Source: Ciona intestinalis
Taxonomy: Eukaryota > Chordata > Ascidiacea > Phlebobranchia > Cionidae
Assembly: GCF_000224145.3 (NCBI RefSeq)
Contig: NC_020173.2
Coordinates: 5,403,039 to 5,467,038 of the forward strand
Direction of reading: 5' to 3'
DNA length: 64,000 nt
Within the stretch, counting starts at the first letter, position 1, and each line of letters opens with the position of its first letter. The translations under genes were made by a program, and so were the position numbers. This document shows positions 56,201 through 64,000 of the stretch, piece by piece. The notes beneath the pieces are model-generated. The model was given only the letters and a program-made list of their open reading frames with translations, did no database searches and had not been told where the DNA came from.

Positions 56201-59200
56201 TAAATTAAGTTTTAACTTATAAATAGCACTTAAATTAGTTGATGCATTTTTACTGACTGTTTCAGCTAAGTCCTAGACACATTCCACTTGCTCTCTCTAC
56301 ATTCAAGCATATGCCGGTGCTTTTACATGTTTTTAAAGTAAAAACAAAGAAATTGTTGTGTTTTAGATAGCATTATTACCTATTTCAACAAACTGATAAA
56401 ATCTTTTTTTGATGATACTTTATTGATAAAAGTCCTCTTCTTCCAGTTAATGTGCTCTGAGAGCGACATCAAGGACATCGGACTTCCGATGGGTCCTCGG
56501 AAGAAACTGATCGGATTCCTGAAGGATCAAAAGGATAAAGAGACGAAGAGGAAAGAGATTGAAGCGAAAGTTGCTCTGGAATCTCAACTTTTACAACAAA
56601 CAGCTTCAACCATGCTGCCGAACAAAACTTTGGATGTTCCATCTACTCCAGGCCTGGTAAAACAAATTCTAATTATTTTATGTGTTAACAGAATTAATAC
56701 AGTAGGGTTGGGGAAGATGGGCCACCTTTTTATTCTATTTGCTCATTTTGTAGTAAACAAAGAACATTCGAAGAATTATAAAATCGTAACCTCACAACTC
56801 CAATAGAGTGTTGTTAATTGTCTAAAACACGATCAAAATACCTACAAAGAATAAAATTCAATACTAAATATATAACCCACAAACCCCTATATTTAACATA
56901 GGAACAAATGGAATCCTTCGGAAGTTTTTTATCAGCCGCCACCAACGTGCATGTAGATTTCCAGCAGTTTGACAGCGGTACTGGACAACCTGCTGTTCGT
57001 TATCCACAACTTGACTTCCAACCTCATTCTCTATTTGCAATGGGATCCCCTATTGGTAAAGCCTTTGTTTTGTGCTGAAATGTGATGACTATTAAGATAT
57101 TACCTCATCATATTAGCAGTGATTATCATATATGTCGATACCAAGTGATTACAACCTTTAGATGAACAATTGATGCCAACATTTTGGGCGAATTTGTTGT
57201 TGGGCAAGATACTTCACAGCAATTACTCCAACCCAGGAGTTCCTTACAGGTGGTCAAAATTGATGGCCACACATAGAAAACACCAAAAAAACAATGATTC
57301 ACTTCACCCACAAAGTTACATACGTGGTAATCGGTCACGAGGTGTTTGAAACAACACCCGTGTTATAACAACTGTCAGAAAGGCTAAGCTAGTTAAACGT
57401 TCATTCAACTAAAAGTGTCTCCTCATCCCCAGGTATGTTTCTTACTGTTCGTGGAATCTCAGAACTTGGAGAAGATTTTGTTTTCCCAACTTGTCCAGGT
57501 TTTATTAATATTTTCCACCCAGTAAGTATGATACGTTTTTTGGGTAAAATTTTCCAAATTTTACCTAAAAATTTATCTGTTCAACTTTTTTGCTCATCTA
57601 ACTAAAACAAATTGTTATTTTAAAAAAAAAACATTTTTGTTGGTGGAAAATAAATAAAAATAACAAATAAAAATAACATACTTTTTTTCTAATTTACTTT
57701 AAGTTTAAAAGAACTTTTTCAGTAGTCTAACAATTGTTTTCAGTTTGATCCTGTAGCATATCGAGTTGAGCCGTTGATCAACCCCGATGTTAACATGAAA
57801 CCTGTACTTGTTCCTCATTATAAGGGAAGGAAACGGCTTCATCTTGGTAAGGAACTAGAAATAGCATAACATGGTTTTTAATTATCTATTTAAATAATTT
57901 GAAATGGATATGTGTAAAAGGTTGGTAAGGAACTAGAAATAGCATAGCATGGTTTTCAATCATCTATTTAAAAATGATAGCAAAATCATGTTATTTAAAG
58001 AACAAAGAGCAGGAAAACAACAGCAAAACAACAGTTGTTAAAAACACCATGGATAAAAAGTGTGGGGAAGATTGTCAGTTTAAAAGCATGGCTGTTGCAC
58101 CCAAAATAAATAAATTTCAAATGCTTTCTTGGGTTTACATCCTGCGTGCAGAACCCTTTTTGTCCAGAAATGGTATTTTATTCTATGTGGGTTATTGAGA
58201 ACCTAGGATCTAGGATCTAAGCCAATTTGGCCCATTACTGCAACGCTCTTTTGCTGCTTATGTATTTCATTAAATTACCCCATACTGTGTATTTGTTCCA
58301 TTACCCTATACTGTAACCTTGTATTTTTATATCATTTTCAGAGTTACGAGATAGTCTTGGCAGAATGGGCCAAGGGCTCAAAGATGGGATTATGAAGTCA
58401 CTCAAAATCGCTATCGGAAGTATGCAGAAATTTGCTGAGTCACATTGGCAGAAGGGACAAGAAAACATTAACGCAGAAGTGAGTCAGCATTTATGGAAAA
58501 CTATTTTCAACAATTAAAATATTAAAAAAATGTATACGCGGACTCTAAATATGTAGTTTTTGATTTTTATATTTTCTTGGTTAACTCAGCCGGTGGGTGT
58601 TCACTGTTCACTTTATTTTGTATTGTTTATGTCGAGAACTTAACCATGAAAAAAGTTTATAATTTTTTATAGAAATCACTTACTTTGTCACAGGTTGAGC
58701 ACGAAGTTGAAGAAATGACGCATCGATTGATGAAAGAACAACAGGATAAAAATGACAACGAAGATAATGGTAACTATTATGATATGCAAGTTGTTCGGAA
58801 GTCACTGTGCACCTACATATTTATTAACGGACATAAATATGACAATTATATAAAAACATTAACTCTGACCATGTTATTTATTATCAATCTTTATTAAAGT
58901 AGTAACTTGTAAGCGGGCACGAGGTGTATGAAACAAAACACCTGTGTTATAAAGACTGTCGTTTTCTAGCCACACGAGGATAAATGGGTTAAATACGTGA
59001 TAACGCATATAGGCAGGCACAGAGTGTATGAAACAAAACGTGTTACAACGACTGTTGTTAGCTTGCCATGCCTGTTAAATAAGTTACATATGTGGTAATT
59101 CGCAAGCAGGGCCATGTATAAAACAGAACGTTTGTGTTTTAAGACTGTTGTTGCCCTGCATAGAGAGTTAAAGAAGTTACATTCATTATATCTATACTAG

Positions 59201-59720
59201 CATCAGTGACATCAGACATCGCCCAACTGGACGTCGGTCTTGGTCGATTAAACGGTGGGAAACGTATTGACTACGTTTTGCAGGAGAGACCACTGGAAAG
59301 TTTCAATGATTATTTATTTGCATTTCAAAGTCATCTATGTTACTGGTGAGACAATCTTGGTATTAATAATGTTATTTGGATTAACCAAGTCTATTTTGCC
59401 TTTTTTTATTTTTATCTCTTTTTATTAGATATTGATATAGTTTCAAAAATATTTTTTCAGGAATTTATTTTCGAATATTTTTTCTGTTCTTAATTCCTAA
59501 TTGGGCTAATGGGTTTTTCTCAAATCCCCTTTTTGCATTTGAAATTACTTATAAATTTTCAAATTGTTCCTATAGGAACAACGAGGACACTGTTTTGTTG
59601 ATGATGAGGGAAATTTACGACTCGATGGGAGTCAAATCTGACAGCCAGCAAGTGAAACCACCAGTTAATACAACCCCTGAAATACCGCCACCCCCCATGA
59701 GCACTATATCATTAAATTAG
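50271..59720 (+). CDS. SEC23IP: SEC23-interacting protein (p125, PA-PLA1 family)
   Basis: Eighteen exons join in phase to give 1033 residues (human 1000): 50271-50391, 50674-50808, 51105-51734, 52035-52231, 52482-52589, 52890-53001, 53345-53434, 54572-54713, 55098-55306, 55612-55910, 56447-56656, 56902-57055, 57433-57521, 57744-57846, 58342-58478, 58694-58769, 59201-59345, 59576-59720. In order: a proline-rich region (most of exon 3) expected to bind SEC23; a WWE-like module ([23 protein letters not shown]); a lipase core [17 protein letters not shown] and FLPIHWH, with GHSLG at the exon 9/10 junction; a SAM domain ([23 protein letters not shown] ... [20 protein letters not shown]); and the DDHD domain ending [19 protein letters not shown] and [16 protein letters not shown]. 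It acts at ER exit sites with COPII. The length of the proline-rich N-terminus favours SEC23IP over DDHD2. Confidence 0.94.
50848..51150 (+). repeat. Tandem duplication of intron end plus exon 3 start
   Basis: About 50848-51016 resembles 51017-51150: TTTTTTGCACTTATTT, CACCCTACAT/CACTCTACAT, a splice acceptor, then GCTGATCCATTTGCAAATTTG against GCTGACCCATTCGCAAATTTG, and AACAGCAAGGAA against AACAGCAAAGAA. The upstream unit is in the same reading phase after its own TTTTCATAG acceptor. Confidence 0.75.
51815..51945. repeat. Diverged copy of the CCACCCCAGGTTTGG repeat
   Basis: GTTGGTTGGAATAGTTAGATG, GTGCAGGAAATTGTGGGGTG and CCGCCTACCTTGCAACCCCA match the order seen at 9412-9560 and 52625-52780. 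SEC23IP intron 3. Confidence 0.5.
52625..52785. repeat. Copy of the CCACCCCAGGTTTGG repeat
   Basis: ATGGGCGCCAAACTTTTAAA, GGATAGTTGGGTGCA, AATGCAGTGCAGAAAATTC, CCTACCCTGCCACCCCAGG; inverted ends. SEC23IP intron 5. Confidence 0.6.
53839..53937 (+). mobile_element. 99-bp hAT-like MITE
   Basis: Perfect 12-bp inverted ends, CAGTGGCGCAGC and GCTGCGCCACTG, around an A/T-homopolymer interior. CAGTGGCG-type ends are usual for hAT-superfamily MITEs. No clean 8-bp target duplication is visible. SEC23IP intron 7. Confidence 0.65.
54070..54215. repeat. Imperfect palindromic repeat
   Basis: Arms GATCCGGTGCTATGCAAAC ... AATCCAACCAAT and ATTGGTTAGCCTTGATTTTG ... TATAGCGCCAGATCC face each other. The arm sequence (ACAAAATCAAGTCTAACCAA) recurs near 61540 and 61985, marking an inverted-repeat family. 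SEC23IP intron 7. Confidence 0.55.
54796..54875 (-). mobile_element. GGTGGGGGAAGATG MITE, copy 18 (one end only)
   Basis: AATAGGGTGGGAGAAGATAGG followed by ATTCTATTTTCACATCCCAT and AGTAAACAAAGAACATTCAA; the rest of the element is absent. SEC23IP intron 8. Confidence 0.72.
56697..56845 (-). mobile_element. GGTGGGGGAAGATG MITE, copy 19 (3' truncated)
   Basis: AGTAGGGTTGGGGAAGATGG, then AGTAAACAAAGAACATTCGA and GTTGTTAATTGTCTAAAACA; it ends at ACGATCAAAATA without the second inverted repeat. SEC23IP intron 11. Confidence 0.75.
57160..57410 (+). repeat. SINE 3' half
   Basis: GGGCAAGATACTTCACAGCA, ATTACTCCAACCCAGGAGTT, CACAAAGTTACATACGTGGT, GTCACGAGGTGTTTGAAACA; plus copy in SEC23IP intron 12. 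Confidence 0.65.
58895..59185 (+). repeat. SINE 3' tail repeated three times in tandem
   Basis: Three consecutive ~90-bp units, each with a GTAA.TTGTAAGCGGGCAC-type start, a GTGTATGAAACAAAAC block and a GACTGTYGTT block. They sit in SEC23IP intron 16 just before exon 17, and appear again in the second copy at about 60060-60330. Confidence 0.7.
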
Positions 59721-59942
59721 ACAAAGCTGTCTCCTGTTTACTATTACATTAGTATAAAGCTAGGCTTGACCTTGTATCCTATACTTAAAACCATATAATT
59801 TTAACTCTATAGTTCTTCATGTTTCAGATGATTAAGTATTAATATCTAGACCCTCACTGCTTTTTGGTGGCGTAGTTTCAAATTGGTGATAGAAGAATGA
59901 AGTTTTCTCTGTCTTTCAAACTTAATGTGCAATTAATATGCT

Positions 59943-59992
59943 NNNNNNNNNNNNNNNNNNNNNNNNNNNNNNNNNNNNNNNNNNNNNNNNNN
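59943..59992. other. Assembly gap (50 N) between two copies of the same sequence
   Basis: Exactly 50 N. The sequence ending at 59942 (AATTAATATGCT) occurs again at 61142, and the sequence starting at 59993 (ATAAATATGACAATTATATA) occurs at 58833. The two sides therefore overlap by about 1.1 kb rather than being separated. Confidence 0.97.
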
Positions 59993-61142
59993 ATAAATAT
60001 GACAATTATATAAAACCATTAACTCTGACCATGTTATGTATTATCAATCTTTATTAAAGTAGTAACTTGTAAGCGGGCACGAGGTGTATGAAACAAAACA
60101 CCCGTGTTATAAAGACTGTCGTTGCCCCGCCATGCGAGGGTAAAGAGGTTGTATACTTGATAACGCATATAAGCAGGCACATGGTATATGAAACAAAACG
60201 CGTTGTTAGCTTGCCATGCCTGTTAAATAAGTTACATATGTAGTAATTCGCAAGCAGGCTATGTATAAAACAAAACGCCTGTGTTATAAGACTGTTGTTG
60301 CCCTGCATAGAGAGTTAAAGAAGTTACATTCATTATATCTATACTAGCATCAGTGACATCAGACATCGCCCAACTGGACGTCGGTCTTGGTCGATTAAAC
60401 GGTGGGAAACGTATTGACTACGTTTTGCAGGAGAGACCACTGGAAAGTTTCAATGATTATTTGTTTGCATTTCAAAGTCATTTATGTTACTGGTGAGACA
60501 ATCTTGGTATTAATAATGTTATTTGGATTAACCAAGTCTATTTTGCCTTTTTTTATTTTTATCTCTTTTTATTAGATATTGTTTCATATAGTTTCAAAGA
60601 TATTTTTTCAGGAATTTATTTTCGAATATTTTTTCTGTTCTTAATTCCTAGTTGGGCTAATGGGTTTTTCTCAAATCCCCTTTTACTCGTGTTTTCCTTT
60701 GTCTTTAAGATTTCACACATAAGAATATATTTCTGCATTTGAAATTACTTATAAATTTTCAAATTGTTCCTATAGGAACAACGAGGACACTGTTTTGTTG
60801 ATGATGAGGGAAATTTACGACTCGATGGGAGTCAAATCTGACAGCCAGCAAGTGAAACCACCAGTTAATACAACCCCTGAAATACCGCCACCCCCCATGA
60901 GCACTATATCATTAAATTAGACAAAGCTGTCTCCTGTTTACTATTACATTAGTATAAAGCTAGGCTTGACCTTGTATCCTATACTTAAAACCATATAATT
61001 TTAACTCTATAGTTCTTCATGTTTCAGATGATTAAGTATTAATATCTAGACCCTCACTGCTTTTTGGTGGCGTAGTTTCAAATTGGTGATAGAAGAATGA
61101 AGTTTTCTCTGTCTTTCAAACTTAATGTGCAATTAATATGCT
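59993..61142 (+). repeat. Second copy of the SEC23IP 3' end (likely haplotype overlap)
   Basis: Nearly identical to 58833-59942, carrying exon 17 (60348-60492) and exon 18 (60776-60920, stop included). Coding differences are few (TTATTT/TTGTTT, CATCTA/CATTTA), and both appear synonymous. Non-coding differences include about 50 extra bp before exon 18 (around 60680-60735), a short deletion and point changes in the SINE tails. Allelic divergence is the simplest reading. Confidence 0.85.
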
Positions 61143-61729
61143 TCCTCATGGTGCCTTTTACTGTATATAAGTTTAGAAAATCTTTTATGGGCAAGCAATG
61201 TATGGTTGAACTAAAAAGCTGCGAATTCTTACTGCTTTGTGGAAATGGAAAATTCAGATGTCAATTTATCTCATTATTTATTCGTGTAGTTTAAGCTTGT
61301 TGTCTCCTATTACATGTAAATACAATATATGAGTCTGTGCAGCTTGGGAGCTGCTGAAGCATATTCATTGCTTGTAGACTTTCTTTCAATGGAAACTGTT
61401 GGCAATAAATACGTGAAGAAAGAACATTAGTGCATGTTATAAATTTCCGCGAATCTGACCCTGATCTGGTACTCATAGAGTTGAACGATTCTTGTGTAAA
61501 GAAATACAGTCAGAATTTGGTGCTACGAAAACGTAACAGACAAAATCAAGTCTAACCAATTGTATTATAAAAGATATATATTTCACCATAATGGCATTGA
61601 CAGTCTCTTTTTAAGTAGAAGCAAGTTACAACTTGGTAAAAACTTTATTCTATATTTTATTTTTTTGCAAAAGAAAACGTTCTTATTCACACGATTGCAT
61701 AAAACATCCAATTGATGATAAAATTGAAA
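60921..61729. other. Tail-to-tail 3' UTRs of SEC23IP and the RNF139-like gene
   Basis: Continuous sequence after the gap. It gives the true SEC23IP 3' UTR, with a candidate AATAAA near 61404, and the minus-strand 3' UTR with TTTATT (AATAAA in reverse) near 61643. A member of the inverted-repeat family lies at about 61460-61625. Confidence 0.55.
61460..61625. repeat. AAAATCAAGTCTAACCAATT repeat
   Basis: TTTGGTGCTACGAAAACGTAA, GACAAAATCAAGTCTAACCA, ATTATAAAAGATATATATTT, ATAATGGCATTGACAGTCTC. A related, more diverged copy is at about 61910-62115. Confidence 0.6.
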
Positions 61730-64000
61730 TCATTCAGTTTTGACTTCTTTGAATATGTTCTGGTGACACATCGGACAGGTGTCTTGGATGTAAAGCCATT
61801 TTCGAAGACAAGTTGAATGGAAAAGATGGTCACAGTTTGTTATTCGAACTTCACCAAATTCTGCAATGAAACAAACAATCTTAATTAACAAATGAAATGT
61901 AAATTCCCTGAATCTAACCTTGATCTAGAGATCATAAAATTAAACGATTTTTGTGTCAAGAAATTTCAAGGAACTGGTGCTACAAAAATCAGGTCGAACC
62001 AACTGTTGTATAAGAGATATTTAAATGTTGAGCTAAGCACATTACACAGACATCTTATTATAAGATTTATAAGTTCAATGCTGACAACAGGCATTCACTT
62101 CATACCCAAAGTATCTATGTTCAAAGTTGCTATCATTATCTAATAAGATCAGGAACTTTTTAAAACCAAAATATACCCGGTTCGATGCTCTATTTCTACA
62201 AGCATGGATGAGTATTTGGGAAAGACACATAAAGTTCATTGCTCCAACCAGGTGGTCACTAATTGGTTGCCCAAATTTCAGCCATACATAAAAAACTTCA
62301 TTTATTGCCTTACCATCAGTGAAGCTTTGGTAGCAGATGCTACAAACATCATCTCCGTGATTCAATAAACATTCTTCATCTGGTAACGCAAGTTTAGCAA
62401 TCCTTGCGTTCACAGTTTTCCTGTTGTACAAAGTCTTCAGTCCTTCTCTTGCTGATCTGAATATAAAACATGGAAATATTGTTTGAATTATCATGAAATG
62501 TTATAGATGCTGTGCTGGATAATGTCTTTTGTTACCCTATTACATGAGGATATAATATAACACGATAGCAAAAATTATGTTGAATGGATAGAAAGTGTTG
62601 GAACTAATGTCATTAGTATCAATGACATCTTTCGTTTTCCAGCTGTGCAAGGATAAAACAAGTTACACTCAATTCTCAAAGAAAAAACTTTAAAAATTCT
62701 TTAAAAACTTTAAATTTAAAAAGAAAAAATTCCGAACTTACTTGTAAATATTAACATACGCGTGCATGGACATCATGAACGCACGTAGAGCGCTTCCAGA
62801 TTCAAATATCAAAACATAAGCCCCGTTTACAAACATAACACATCCGCATATAAACTCGACTGTATGCCCGGTAGCTTGGACATAAAACACCCAATCATCT
62901 AAGTGGGGCCAAGGTTTGTGATTCATTCTGGCATCAGCAGCAAACAGTGAATATAAAAGCAATGTGGAAAGGACCTGTGTAATGAATGAATGCAAAAGTT
63001 AAAGACAATTGTTTATCCTGGCATGGCGGGGCAACGCAGTTGTGATAACATGGGTGTCGAGTGTCTTGTATTCATTTATGGGTTACTGTACACTTGTACA
63101 GCCTATGCAAGTTAGTGGGCGAATTTTTTATAGTTGGCAATTTAGACGACCCATGAACACTGAACTAGAGAATTAAACATTGACTGTATTGAACAAAGAA
63201 CAACATGCTTATAATGGTAGCAGCGTCGAACCCAGTGTCCTTAGTTATGAAGCCACTGTTATACCACAGTGCCAAACAACCACATTTGTGTTTAATATCA
63301 AGATATATTACGTAACATGGCTATCTGTAAAATTTAACAAGATACCTTTACTATGAGTTCAATGCTGAAAGCTGTAACTGCAATGAGCCATGTAGATATT
63401 GGTTTAGTTTTGACCAACCATATACTGAAGCATACAGGTAGAATAAGAAGAATGAAAGCAACAAGAAGCGGCCTCACATGTCGCTTCATGGATATGTTGA
63501 CCTGAGAATGTAAATTAAAATAAGTTGACTGAAGATACAAACCAAACACTGTATTATATGATGCTAATGTAATCTGGGCCGCTTTTTTGTGAATTGGTCT
63601 TGTGTTAATTTCTGTGTGCTGCGTGAACAGGTATTAGAAGTTGGAATTTATTGTTAATTAATGTAACTTTTTATCAACGCATGGTAGGGCAACACAGCCA
63701 TTATAATAGCAGTGTTCTGTTCCATGCATCTTATGCAAAATTTGTAAAACAGAGTTACAAAGTCCTATTCGGGCCATTTTTATTTTACAAAATGCAATAT
63801 GCCAGAGGAGATTTAAAAATCTACCTATGCAGCAATAATTTGTACATTAATGTCAATTGGTTACCTGTGCACTTAAGTTGATAAGAACAGGATGAACCAG
63901 ATCATGCATGTAGTGTAACACGGCTGCAATTAATAAGCAAGCATTCCTATACAGACGCAGAAGTCTATTCACAGGTGGTAAGCCACTGAGACCAGTTTGT
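61730..64000 (-). CDS. RNF139: TRC8/RNF139-type ER membrane RING E3 ligase (5' part outside window)
   Basis: Five exons are visible, and the N-terminal part lies beyond the window: >64000-63865, 63501-63346, 62974-62742, 62456-62314, 61860-61730. The visible ~238 residues cover several membrane helices (LVAFILLILPVCFSIWL, STWLIAVTAFSIELIVKVL). The family block WVFYVQATGHTVEFICG then FESGSALRAFMMSMHAYVNIY follows, close to human RNF139 YYVRSTGSIIEFIFG and FESGSKIRAFMM. The RING-H2 finger CSICYQSF ... CDHLFHSTCLRKWLYIQDTCPMCH is nearly identical around HALCLRKWLYIQDTCPMCH. RNF139 ubiquitinates ER-associated degradation substrates and is linked to sterol regulation. The acidic C-terminal tail of the vertebrate protein is absent (the end is NIFKEVKTE). 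RNF145 is the alternative but fits less well. Confidence 0.9.
61910..62115. repeat. Diverged copy of the AAAATCAAGTCTAACCAATT repeat
   Basis: CCTTGATCTAGAGATCATAAA, GAACTGGTGCTACAAAAATCA and GTCGAACCAACTGTTGTATAA; in the last intron of the RNF139-like gene. Confidence 0.5.
63005..63275 (-). mobile_element. tRNA-derived SINE, reverse, full length
   Basis: Best copy for the head. On the minus strand, A-box TGGCACTGTGGTATA is followed about 35 bp later by B-box GGGTTCGACGCTGC, then GCTACCATTATAAGC, the AATGTTTAATTC block, GTCTAAATTGCCAACTATAA and the 3' body ending at GTTGCCCCGCCATGCC. It lies in an intron of the RNF139-like gene. Confidence 0.78.

Noticed and set aside
60348-60920. A true duplicated SEC23IP terminal exon pair
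   Set aside because: The overlap begins and ends exactly at a 50-N gap, which points to an assembly overlap rather than a biological duplication.
1-64000. LTR retroelements, virus-like elements, CRISPR arrays, rRNA genes, true tRNA genes
   Set aside because: None seen. The tRNA-like boxes found belong to SINEs, and the tandem arrays are minisatellites without spacers.

Overview
The window looks like nuclear DNA of a solitary ascidian, most likely Ciona intestinalis/robusta or a close relative. The reasons are that it is AT-rich and compact, the chordate-type genes have many short introns, and intron-less genes and tightly packed same-strand gene pairs recall tunicate operons. It is also dense with short non-autonomous transposons and tRNA-derived SINEs. 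The species is inferred, since no search could be run. Two runs of exactly 50 N (48539-48588 and 59943-59992) are assembly gaps.

Layout. 1-2.9 kb: no gene seen. 3.4-5.0 kb (-): a four-helix claudin/PMP22-superfamily protein. 6.5-11.05 kb (-): RFC4, in ten exons, sharing a 325-bp divergent promoter with TIMM13 (+, 11.4-12.3 kb). 13.5-15.2 kb (+): intron-less coding regions for nucleoside diphosphate kinase and HMG-CoA lyase, head to tail. 15.5-16.7 kb (-): BUD23. 17.7-21.9 kb (-): SREK1, lying downstream of IK/RED (-, 22.3-23.9 kb, intron-less). 24.45-26.8 kb (+): an unrecognised 337-residue protein. 27.6-30.25 kb (-): a small secreted cysteine-rich peptide precursor that I cannot assign to a known family. 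30.3-37.3 kb: a gene-poor interval full of MITE copies. 37.3-39.8 kb (-): MED8 with HSPE1 just upstream on the same strand. 40.2-48.5 kb (+): VPS16 in 18 exons, running into the first gap. 48.6-49.8 kb (-): SMIM8 and GET1, separated by 11 bp. 50.3-59.7 kb (+): SEC23IP, with its last two exons present twice around the second gap. 61.7 kb to the end (-): the 3' part of a TRC8/RNF139-type ER ubiquitin ligase.

Most genes are conserved housekeeping genes, and I reconstructed them exon by exon with matching phases. They cover replication (RFC4), mitochondrial import, folding and ketogenesis (TIMM13, HSPE1, HMGCL), splicing (IK, SREK1), transcription (MED8), ribosome maturation (BUD23) and membrane traffic or ER quality control (VPS16, GET1, SEC23IP, RNF139). 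The neighbours are not obviously one pathway, except that IK and SREK1 are both splicing factors.

The most interesting items are the SMIM8-GET1 pair, whose spacing suggests a polycistronic unit in which the upstream stop codon could double as a trans-splice acceptor; the novel-looking two-cluster cysteine peptide; the duplicated SEC23IP 3' end, probably an unmerged haplotype overlap; a duplicated 5' exon segment in SEC23IP; and about 18 copies of one ~190-bp TIR element.
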